Source: an uncultured Oscillospiraceae bacterium
Lineage (GTDB): Bacteria > Bacillota > Clostridia > Oscillospirales > Oscillospiraceae
Assembly: GCA_910583885.1 (NCBI GenBank)
Contig: CAJUAC010000034.1
Location: 1-27,333, forward strand
Direction: 5' to 3'
Length of the DNA stretch: 27,333 nucleotides
The notes under the pieces were generated by a model. The model ran no database searches and had not been told where the DNA came from. It saw only the letters and a list, made by a program, of their open reading frames with translations. Both the position numbers and the translations under genes were made by a program. Positions 21,132 through 27,333 of the stretch are shown one piece after another. Positions within the stretch are counted from its first letter, which is position 1. Every line of letters begins with the position of its first letter.

Positions 21132-23192
21132 TTACGGCTGTTGTGGCTGATCCTGATGCCCATCATCCGCGCTGCCCCCGCCTTCTTCGGGGAGGCCAGG
21201 CATAGGGATTGCCTCACTGACAATATTGATATGCTTGGCGGGGGCTTCAACAGTGTGGTCCTGGGTGGCGGGGACGCCGTAGTACTCCTCCTTGTCCGGA
21301 TCCCGGCCCTCCAGGATCGCCATCATCTGCGCACCGGTGATGGTCTCCTTTTCAAAGAGGTAGGAGGCGATGGTATCCAGCATCTCCCGGTTTTCCCGCA
21401 GCAGCTCCAGGGCTTCGTCGTGGCACCGCTGGAGCAGGGCCACGACCTCCTTGTCGGCTTGGGCGAAGGTCTCCTGGGCACAGTTCATGCTGTAGCCGCC
21501 GTCCAGATATTGGCTCTGTACCGTACCCAGTGCCATCATCCCGAATTTTTCGTTCATGCCGAAGCGGGCCACCAGGTTCCGGGCCAGCTCCGTGGCCCGC
21601 TCGATGTCGTTGGCCGCACCGGAGGTCTGGGTATTGAAGACCAGCTCCTCAGCGCACCGTCCCGCCAGCAGGGTACGGATCTCCGTCAGGATGTCCTCCT
21701 TGCTCATGAGGAACTTCTCCTCCTCCGGCAGATGGAGGGTATAGCCCAGCGCCCCTTCGGTGTGTGGTACAATGGTAATCTTCGTCACTGGCTGGGCCTT
21801 TTTCTGTTTGGCAGCGGTGAGGGCATGGCCCACCTCGTGGTAGGCGATGATCTTTTTCTCCTGTTCGGTGATGACGGTACCCTTCTTCTCTGCACCGGCA
21901 ATGACCACTTCAAAGGAGGCCAGCAGATCCTCCTGGTTGACCGCATGGCGGCCCTGCCGGACAGCCCGCAGGGCCGCCTCATTGACAGTGTTAGCCAGGT
22001 CAGCGCCCACACATCCGGCGGTGGCCTGGGCGATCTTGTTCAGATCCACGTCCTCCGACATGCGGATTTTCCGGGTGTGGACCTGGAGGGTAGCCAGACG
22101 GCCGGCCAGGTTGGGCCGGTCCACAGTGATGCGCCGGTCAAAACGGCCCGGGCGCAGCAGGGCCTTGTCCAGCACCTCCGGCCGGTTGGTGGCGGCCAGG
22201 ACGATGATGCCCTTGCTGGGGTCAAAGCCGTCCATCTCCGCCAGGAGCTGGTTGAGGGTCTGCTCCCGCTCGTCGTTGCCGCCGCCGAAGCGGGAGTCGC
22301 GGGTCTTACCGATGGCGTCAATCTCGTCGATAAAGATAATGCAGGGCGCTACCTTGGCCGCCTCCTGGAAGAGGTCACGGACCCGGCTGGCGCCGACGCC
22401 TACAAACATTTCCACAAATCCGGAGCCGGAGATGGAGAAGAAGGGGACCCCAGCCTCACCAGCCACGGCCTTGGCCAGCAGGGTCTTGCCGGTGCCCGGC
22501 GAGCCCACCAGCAGCGCACCCTTGGGAAGCTTCGCGCCAATGGCGGTGTATTTGCCGGGGTTGTGGAGGAAATCGATGATCTCCACCAGAGACTCCTTGG
22601 CCTCGTCCTGGCCAGCAACATCGGCAAAGGAGACGCCGGTGGATTTCTCCATATACACCTTGGCGTTGCTCTTGCCCACGCTGCCAATCCCGCCGATGCC
22701 GCCGCCCTTGCGGGTCATCAGGTTCATAAACAGCATAAATGCGCCCACCAGCAGTACGATAGGCAGGATGTAGACGATCATGAACTCCAGCACCGGGCTC
22801 ATCTCGGGCACGTATGGGTTGGTGTAATTCTTTACGCCGTATTCGTCCAATGTGTCCAGCAGGCCCGGGTCATAGATACCCATCTGCATGGTAAAGAGGG
22901 TGAAGTCCTTGTCGTAGGTGCTGCCGTCCTCGCCGGTATAGGTGTACCCCTCCACCGGGGAGATCTCAATTTTCCCGTCGGTGAACACCACTGACTCAAC
23001 CTTCCCCTCCTTCACCATCCGCTTGAACTCGCTGTACTGGATCTGGTGGGTGGTGGCTGCGGTACTGGCCTGGCGGCTGTATGCGGACAGGTAGTTGAAC
23101 ACCACCGTCAGCACAACCGCCCAGGCGACCAGGATCAGCAGGCCGTTCAGGTTTTTTTTATTATTGTTTTGGTTTTTATTCTGATTGTCCAT
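21132..23192 (-). CDS. ftsH: ATP-dependent zinc metalloprotease FtsH
   Basis: The 686-residue protein has two N-terminal membrane helices (about residues 17-34 and 135-158) around an extracellular domain. The AAA domain has Walker A GSPGTGKT at 230-237, Walker B IIFIDEID at 285-292, the pore segment FVEMFVGVGASR at 259-270 and an arginine-finger region LRPGRFDRR at 346-354. The zinc protease motif is HEVGH at 452-456 (HEAGH in many homologues) with a later TSGAANDIERAT carrying the third ligand. It degrades misassembled membrane proteins and regulators. The tail after about 635 is rich in Gln, Asp and Pro and likely disordered. The N-terminus is Asn/Lys-rich. Confidence 0.97.
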   Translation of the reverse strand: MDNQNKNQNNNKKNLNGLLILVAWAVVLTVVFNYLSAYSRQASTAATTHQIQYSEFKRMVKEGKVESVVFTDGKIEISPVEGYTYTGEDGSTYDKDFTLFTMQMGIYDPGLLDTLDEYGVKNYTNPYVPEMSPVLEFMIVYILPIVLLVGAFMLFMNLMTRKGGGIGGIGSVGKSNAKVYMEKSTGVSFADVAGQDEAKESLVEIIDFLHNPGKYTAIGAKLPKGALLVGSPGTGKTLLAKAVAGEAGVPFFSISGSGFVEMFVGVGASRVRDLFQEAAKVAPCIIFIDEIDAIGKTRDSRFGGGNDEREQTLNQLLAEMDGFDPSKGIIVLAATNRPEVLDKALLRPGRFDRRITVDRPNLAGRLATLQVHTRKIRMSEDVDLNKIAQATAGCVGADLANTVNEAALRAVRQGRHAVNQEDLLASFEVVIAGAEKKGTVITEQEKKIIAYHEVGHALTAAKQKKAQPVTKITIVPHTEGALGYTLHLPEEEKFLMSKEDILTEIRTLLAGRCAEELVFNTQTSGAANDIERATELARNLVARFGMNEKFGMMALGTVQSQYLDGGYSMNCAQETFAQADKEVVALLQRCHDEALELLRENREMLDTIASYLFEKETITGAQMMAILEGRDPDKEEYYGVPATQDHTVEAPAKHINIVSEAIPMPGLPEEGGGSADDGHQDQPQQP

Positions 23193-23246
23193 TCTTCTCT
23201 CCTTCTATTCCACAGGCCGGTATTGCCTTGCCTTTAACTCCCATGC

Positions 23247-23275
23247 ATCGTATCACAAAAGTTGCCCCGCCACAA
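23247..23275 (-). promoter_or_regulatory. Candidate promoter of ftsH
   Basis: On the minus strand TTGTGG (23270-23275), a 17-base spacer and TACGAT (23247-23252) lie about 55 bases upstream of ftsH. The match is moderate. Confidence 0.5.
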
Positions 23276-23317
23276 GGACTGTCTGTGGATTTTCTGTGAA
23301 ATTTCTGTGAATACCCC

Positions 23318-23347
23318 TTCCGAAACCCCTACCCTTTGTGGTATACT
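23318..23347 (+). promoter_or_regulatory. Candidate promoter of the RlmB-like gene
   Basis: TATACT at 23342-23347 is a good -10, with a poor -35 (TTCCGA, 23318-23323) 18 bases upstream. It lies about 55 bases before the methyltransferase start, in the 209-base gap shared with ftsH. Confidence 0.45.
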
Positions 23348-23401
23348 GATTTTATTCTACTGTTTTTACCGTATGCGGGCAGCCGCAAAAAGGAGTTTGA
23401 T

Positions 23402-24160
23402 ATGAGAGAATATGAAGAGGGCCCCCAGGGCGAGGGCCTGATTGAGGGGCGCAACGCAGTGACTGAGGCGCTGCGCGCAGGCGCAGCCATAGATAAGCTG
23501 TATATCGCCAAGGGGGAGACGGACCGCACCCTGGGGCGTATTGCCGCACAGGCGCGGAAGGCTGGCGTAGTGGTCGTGGAGGCGGACCGGCGGAAGCTGG
23601 ATGCCATGAGCGAGACCCGCAGCCACCAGGGGGTGATTGCCGTGGCGGCTGCCGCGCCCTATGCCACGGTGGAGGACATTTTGCAAAGCGCCGCAGCGCG
23701 GGGGGAGCCGCCCCTGCTGGTGGTCTGCGACGAGCTCTCCGACCCCCACAACCTGGGGGCGGTCATCCGCACCGCCGAATGTGCCGGGGCCCATGGCGTT
23801 GTGATCCCCAAGCGGCGCAGTGCCGGCCTCACGGCTGTGGTGGCCAAGACCAGCGCAGGGGCGGTGAGCTACCTGCCGGTGGCCCGGGTGCCCAACCTGC
23901 CCGCTGCGCTCAAGGAGCTGAAAAAGCAGGGGGTGTGGGTGTTCGGCACAGCCGCCGGGGCCCCGCTCCCGCTCTATGAGGCGGATCTCCGCCTCCCCGC
24001 CGCGATTGTCATTGGCAGTGAGGGGGACGGCATGGGCCGCCTGGTCCGGGAGAGGTGTGATTTCCTCGTCAGCATCCCTATGCGCGGGCACATTTCCTCC
24101 CTCAATGCGTCAGCCGCCGCAGCCATCCTGCTCTATGAGGCGGTGCGGCAGCGGAGCTGA
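23402..24160 (+). CDS. rlmB: TrmH/SpoU-family 23S rRNA (guanosine-2'-O-) methyltransferase RlmB
   Basis: The 252-residue protein begins with an RlmB-type substrate-binding domain (LIEGRNAVTEALRAG at about 12-26). The SPOUT catalytic domain has DELSDPHNLGAVIRTAECAGAHGVVIPKRR, then IVIGSEGDGMGRLVRERCD and the knot segment IPMRGHISSLNASAAAAILLYEA. These are the three TrmH motifs. It would methylate a ribose of 23S rRNA using AdoMet. AAAAGGAG lies nine bases before the ATG. It precedes the membrane protein gene by 42 bases and is divergent from ftsH. Confidence 0.94.
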   Translation: MREYEEGPQGEGLIEGRNAVTEALRAGAAIDKLYIAKGETDRTLGRIAAQARKAGVVVVEADRRKLDAMSETRSHQGVIAVAAAAPYATVEDILQSAAARGEPPLLVVCDELSDPHNLGAVIRTAECAGAHGVVIPKRRSAGLTAVVAKTSAGAVSYLPVARVPNLPAALKELKKQGVWVFGTAAGAPLPLYEADLRLPAAIVIGSEGDGMGRLVRERCDFLVSIPMRGHISSLNASAAAAILLYEAVRQRS

Positions 24161-24202
24161 CGTGATCCCCGCCCCCGCGGGCGAAAGGAAAAGAGACTTT
24201 TT

Positions 24203-26479
24203 ATGACAGAGAAACAGGATCAAAATAAGCAGAACGATCCCTTGATGGATACCCAGCGTCTGCTTTTAGGGGTAGACCCCGATGCGTTGGAGCATTTCAA
24301 TCTGGAGGACATTCTGGCCGAATACAGCGGCGCTGCCGCAGAACCGCCGCCGCTGGAGCCATCCCCTCCACCGGAACCTGAGCCAGAACTGGAACTGCCG
24401 CCGCCCCCGCTGGAGGAACCTGCTCCCCGCCGCCGCTGGAGCCGCTGGCGGCAGGAGGAGCCATCCCCTCCACCGGAACCGGAGCTGCCGCCGCCCCCAC
24501 CGGAGGAACCTGCTCCCCGCCGCCGGAGCCGCCGGCGGCAGGAGGAGACGGCCCCGCCGCCGGAACCGCCTGTAGAGGATCCGGCCCCGGAGCCAGAGGG
24601 GCTGGCAGTGGACGCCGGGGAAGCGGCCCTGCCGCCAGAGGAACCGGCAGCGGACATGGGGCCGGAGAGGCAGGAGCCCCTTGCGCCTGAGCCGGTCTCC
24701 CTGGAGGATGTGGTTGCCAGCACAGTGGACGCGGTGAAGGAGGAGCAGGAGCAATATCAGGAGAAGCTGCGCAGGCGTTTGGAGAAGCTCCGTCGCAGGA
24801 AGGAGCCGCGTCCCACCAAGCGGCGGGAGCCCTCTGGGCAGCACCCCCTGCCGGAGCCGGCGGAAGAGCCCTCGCCAGCTGAGGCCGCCAACTGGCACAA
24901 GCGCCGGCTGCGGGAATGCCGGAGGAGCCTGCTGCTGGCTACGCCGGTGGTGGTCCTGCTGTGGCTGCCCTGGGTGCTGGAGCACTTTGGCATTCAAACG
25001 CCTTTTTTCAGTGAAAGCGCGGACAATGCAGCCCTCTGCGTGCTCATTGCCCAGGCGCTCGCCAGTATCCTGTGCTGGCCTGTGTACCGTGCTGCGGTGG
25101 ATGGCTTCCGCGACCGTGCCTGGACCATCTACGCGACAACCCTGCTGACGACAACTGTCACCATTTTTGATGAGATGACCTTGCTGCTGTTGCCGGGGCG
25201 GTGTGACGAGGCCCCCCTGGGTGGGATTGCCGCCGTACTGTCCCTGTTCTCCCTATGGGGGCTGACCAACTACCACCGGGGCATGGGGGAGACCTTCCGC
25301 ACGGCCGCTGTAGGCGAACCCAACCGGGTAGTGGACTGCTGTGAACAGGGGGTTGCCAAGGGTGCAGGGGATCTTCGGGGCTTCTACACCCGTGCGAGTA
25401 TGGAGGATACGGCATCCCAGTGGCAGAGGCTGCTGCTGCCGGTGCTGGCAGCGTCCTCAGCGGTGTTTGCCGTGCTCTCCTCCCTGGGCCAGGAGCGCAG
25501 CCAGGACCTGCTCTGGTGCTGGTCGGTGGTGCTGTGCGCCTCCTCCTCCCTGGTATTCCCGCTGGCCTTCTATGTCCCCTTTGGGCGCCTGGCCTTCCGC
25601 CTGACCCGCAGCGGGGCTGCGGTGGCGGGCCACTATGGTGCCTCTGCCCTGTCCGCCTCCCGCCGCCTGGTGGTTACAGACAGCGACATTTTCCCACCGG
25701 GCTCCGCGTCCCTGGGGGGGCTGAAGCTCTACGGGGAGGAACGTAACCGGGCCCTCTCCTATGCCGCCACCCTGGCGGTACAGGGCGGCGGCCTGCTGGG
25801 CCGTGTGTTTGGGGATACCTGCCAGAGCAGCCGCATCAGCTATCAGAGCCTGGAGCACTTCCATATCCATGACGACAATGGCCTGAGCGGCATGGTCCAT
25901 GGGGAGACGGTGCTGGTGGGGACGCCGGCCTTTATGCGCCACAAAGCGGTACGCCTGCCGGCGAATATCCCCTCCAAGACTGCGGTCTGCCTTGCAGTGG
26001 ACGGGACCCTGATAGCAGTATTTTCCATCAAATATACCCCTGCGGGTACAGCGGAGGCCGCTATACGTGCCATGCGGCGCAATGGCCTCCAGCTTACCTT
26101 GGCGGTGCGGGATGGCAATATTACCCCCAAACTCCTCAAGGCAAAATTCGGCACGGACTGCGGTGCGGAGCGCCCGGAGCTGGGGGAGCGGCTAGCCCTG
26201 TCTGACCCGGACCGGGAGGCGGGAGGCCCAAACGGCCTGCTGTACCGGGAGGGGCTGCTGCCCTTTGTATCCTTGGTAGCTGGCAGCCGCCGGCTGTGCC
26301 AGACTGTGCTGGTGGGCAACCTGATTTCCATATTCAGCAGCATCGCCGGATCCCTGTTGGGCTTTTACCTGACCTTCACCGGCAGCTATGCCGTGTTGAC
26401 GCCGCCGCTGCTGCTGACATACCTGCTGCTGTGGGTCGCGCCCATGCTGCCGTTGGTATGGACAGTGGACAAGCTGTAA
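24203..26479 (+). CDS. Degenerate P-type-ATPase-like membrane protein with proline-rich N-terminal arm
   Basis: This 758-residue protein has a low-complexity Pro/Glu/Arg arm (about residues 45-230, with a coiled basic stretch at 175-205), then eight hydrophobic segments at about 243-260, 275-298, 305-330, 338-356, 408-430, 438-462, 703-728 and 732-755. Between the last two groups it follows the order of a P-type ATPase: LSASRRLVVTDSDIFPPG (483-500) lies where VVFDKTGTLT should be. TVLVGTPAFMRHKA and AVCLAVDGTLIAVF (569-607) resemble the nucleotide domain, and AEAAIRAMRRNGLQLTLAVRDGN (617-639) the TGD region. The phosphorylation motif DKTGT, the CPx membrane motif, TGD and GDGxND are all lost. 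Asp493 and Asp495 leave a HAD-like DxD. Ion pumping is therefore unlikely. Function is unknown; a sensor or scaffold is possible. It is followed by a palindromic element and a GNAT gene. Confidence 0.85.
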   Translation: MTEKQDQNKQNDPLMDTQRLLLGVDPDALEHFNLEDILAEYSGAAAEPPPLEPSPPPEPEPELELPPPPLEEPAPRRRWSRWRQEEPSPPPEPELPPPPPEEPAPRRRSRRRQEETAPPPEPPVEDPAPEPEGLAVDAGEAALPPEEPAADMGPERQEPLAPEPVSLEDVVASTVDAVKEEQEQYQEKLRRRLEKLRRRKEPRPTKRREPSGQHPLPEPAEEPSPAEAANWHKRRLRECRRSLLLATPVVVLLWLPWVLEHFGIQTPFFSESADNAALCVLIAQALASILCWPVYRAAVDGFRDRAWTIYATTLLTTTVTIFDEMTLLLLPGRCDEAPLGGIAAVLSLFSLWGLTNYHRGMGETFRTAAVGEPNRVVDCCEQGVAKGAGDLRGFYTRASMEDTASQWQRLLLPVLAASSAVFAVLSSLGQERSQDLLWCWSVVLCASSSLVFPLAFYVPFGRLAFRLTRSGAAVAGHYGASALSASRRLVVTDSDIFPPGSASLGGLKLYGEERNRALSYAATLAVQGGGLLGRVFGDTCQSSRISYQSLEHFHIHDDNGLSGMVHGETVLVGTPAFMRHKAVRLPANIPSKTAVCLAVDGTLIAVFSIKYTPAGTAEAAIRAMRRNGLQLTLAVRDGNITPKLLKAKFGTDCGAERPELGERLALSDPDREAGGPNGLLYREGLLPFVSLVAGSRRLCQTVLVGNLISIFSSIAGSLLGFYLTFTGSYAVLTPPLLLTYLLLWVAPMLPLVWTVDKL
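24356..24544 (+). repeat. Tandem in-frame repeat coding the proline/arginine arm
   Basis: Two adjacent units, 24356-24457 (34 codons) and 24458-24544 (29 codons), share the opening EPSPPPEPE and the closing EEPAPRRR...RQE almost exactly at the DNA level. They differ by a net loss of five codons. Slippage or unequal exchange within the gene is the likely origin, so length may vary between strains. Confidence 0.85.
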
Positions 26480-26564
26480 GAACCTGTATTCATAGGCGGG
26501 GAATGCTGGATGGGCGAGAAAATACCCGTCCAGACAGCGTTCAACGACTGGGAATACAGGTTCT
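26479..26564. repeat. Palindromic element B, 86 bp, with perfect 13-base terminal inverted repeats
   Basis: AGAACCTGTATTC (26479-26491) and its exact complement (26552-26564) bound a short non-coding core. The core CCCGTCCAGACAGCGT (26525-26540) matches element A at 14 of 16 positions, and both share outer AGA/GRCCTG-like ends. The left end overlaps the last base of the stop codon of the membrane protein gene, and the right end lies just before the GNAT ribosome site. It could fold into a long hairpin when transcribed. Confidence 0.75.
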
Positions 26565-26584
26565 GAGAGGGGAGAGGAGCAGAC

Positions 26585-27115
26585 ATGGTGATCTATGAAC
26601 AGATACGCATAGACAATTTTGGCGGAGGATCCCTGGACGGATTTATCCGCCGCCAGGTGGTCACAGAGTGTTGGCGCAGGGTGGACGGCCACTGGAAGCT
26701 GCTGCCCATCGCCTATGTGGAGGACTGGGATTTGGAGGGCCGCCGGAAGAGGGCAGGGAGGATTCTCCGGGGGATCCAGGAAGGCGGCATGGCCTACGGC
26801 GCGTGGGAAGATGGCAAGGTTATAGGCTTTACACGGCTTGCTCTGCCCCTGTTTGGGAGTAGGAACCAGTACGTGGATCTGGCCCAGTTCCATGTCTCTG
26901 AGCCCTACAGGGGCCGTGGGATTGGCAAGGAGCTCTTCCGCATGGCCTGCGCGGGCGCACGGGCACTGGGTGCCTCCAAGCTGTATATCTCCGCCCATTC
27001 CGCCAAGGAGACGATGGCTGCCTACCAGGCATTGGGCTGCGTAGAGGCGGAGGAGATCAACCAGGCCCTGGCGGACAAGGAGCCCTGCGACGTGCAGCTG
27101 GAATATTCCCTGTAG
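26585..27115 (+). CDS. GNAT-family N-acetyltransferase
   Basis: The 176-residue protein has the GNAT fold in its second half: VIGFTRLALP, then VDLAQFHVSEPYRGRGIGKELFRMACAGARALGASKLYISAHSAKETMAAYQALGC. The acetyl-CoA loop is the RGRGIG segment, and the YQALGC ending is typical. The N-terminal half (residues 1-60) is divergent, so the substrate is unknown. GGAGAGGAG precedes the ATG. It lies 20 bases after palindromic element B and may be co-transcribed with the pseudo-ATPase gene. No clear terminator follows. Confidence 0.92.
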   Translation: MVIYEQIRIDNFGGGSLDGFIRRQVVTECWRRVDGHWKLLPIAYVEDWDLEGRRKRAGRILRGIQEGGMAYGAWEDGKVIGFTRLALPLFGSRNQYVDLAQFHVSEPYRGRGIGKELFRMACAGARALGASKLYISAHSAKETMAAYQALGCVEAEEINQALADKEPCDVQLEYSL

Positions 27116-27214
27116 CATTTCTGGGCAGGTAATGCCTGCGCTGCTGGATTGGTCAAAAATGATCTCCGCTTTTTGGTTAATCTGTCTAAATTCTGGCCCG
27201 ATACAAAATACCAG

Positions 27215-27243
27215 TTGTGCTAAAAGGGAAAAAGTTATATAAT
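27215..27243 (+). promoter_or_regulatory. Promoter of the right-edge gene
   Basis: TTGTGC (27215-27220), a 17-base spacer and a perfect TATAAT (27238-27243) lie about 60 bases before the last start codon. The 189-base gap 27116-27304 shows nothing else firm. Confidence 0.75.
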
Positions 27244-27304
27244 TAACCCGTTAGGCAAGTTCCCGCTTTACGGAACACGATAAACGGAAGGAGACAAAAA
27301 CTCT

Positions 27305-27333
27305 ATGGACATTCGCAACATCTGCCTGCTGGG
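27305..27333 (+). CDS. Start of a gene cut by the window edge, possibly an EF-G-like GTPase
   Basis: Only nine codons are visible (MDIRNICLL plus two bases). GGAAGGAG lies 11 bases before the ATG and a strong promoter upstream. EF-G-like ribosomal GTPases of Clostridia often open M-x-x-(R/K)-N-(I/V)-x-L-(L/I/V)-G-H, which this fits. The identity rests on very little sequence. Confidence 0.4.

Noticed and set aside
21123..22994. A 623-codon open frame on the plus strand antisense to ftsH
   Set aside because: It is a GC-driven shadow of ftsH; its translation is rich in Gly, His, Gln and Val with no domain, and ftsH has all motifs in the opposite frame.
21132..23192. HEVGH in place of HEAGH in FtsH as a possible defect
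   Set aside because: Both zinc histidines and the Glu are kept, and a valine here is a conservative change.
24356..24544. Possible CRISPR-like short repeats
   Set aside because: There are only two adjacent in-frame units without spacers, and they encode a patterned protein arm.
27116..27180. Terminator after the GNAT gene (GCAGG/CCTGC stem)
   Set aside because: The stem is only five base pairs and has no T tract.

Overview
The window looks like a chromosomal piece of a GC-rich, low-GC-lineage Gram-positive anaerobe, most likely a gut Clostridia of the Oscillospiraceae (Flavonifractor / Lawsonibacter / Dysosmobacter-like). The reasons are strong AGGAGG-type ribosome sites, lipobox lipoproteins, Firmicutes-style synteny (asp23-nusB-xseA-xseB-ispA; LolA-like lipoprotein next to alr), a C-type zinc L31 and a yybP-ykoY manganese riboswitch before mntP. 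This assignment is inferred from gene content only. No rRNA, tRNA, CRISPR, phage or transposase genes were seen.

Positions 1-9366 hold a sugar-utilisation locus built around a divergent control region (4042-4381). Leftward run a lipoprotein solute-binding protein, two ABC permeases, a 66-residue two-helix membrane protein and the start of a GH112 galactosyl-N-acetylhexosamine phosphorylase, which is cut by the window edge. Rightward run two overlapping AraC-type regulators, then galE, a sugar-1-phosphate nucleotidyltransferase and an N-acetylhexosamine 1-kinase. Together these form a complete route for taking up lacto-N-biose or galacto-N-biose (building blocks of mucin and milk glycans), splitting it by phosphorolysis, and sending both halves to UDP-sugars. 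No ATPase for the ABC transporter is present here, so a shared MsmK-like ATPase is presumably encoded elsewhere.

Positions 9450-12310 hold a leftward operon of NAD(P)HX dehydratase, a LolA/YdcC/GerS-like lipoprotein and alanine racemase. After it come rpmE (L31) and hflX, an AT-richer orphan gene on the minus strand (14184-14639), and the housekeeping run asp23, nusB, xseA, xseB, ispA and a YuiD-like divergent-PAP2 protein. folD (between nusB and xseA) and dxs (after ispA), usual in other Firmicutes, are absent.

Positions 18756-20077 hold a Mn2+ riboswitch, mntP and an unusually short Sfp-type phosphopantetheinyl transferase. Leftward genes follow: a ferredoxin-tailed aldo/keto reductase and ftsH. 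Rightward come an RlmB-type rRNA methyltransferase, a 758-residue degenerate P-type-ATPase-like membrane protein with a proline-rich arm, a GNAT acetyltransferase, and the first codons of a probable EF-G-like GTPase.

The items most worth a second look are: the pseudo-P-type ATPase, which has lost DKTGT and GDGxND; the GH112 locus, with its non-GalT nucleotidyltransferase, paired AraC regulators and small membrane protein; a pair of related palindromic elements (2402-2511 and 26479-26564); the hairpin cluster at 441-590; and the short PPTase.
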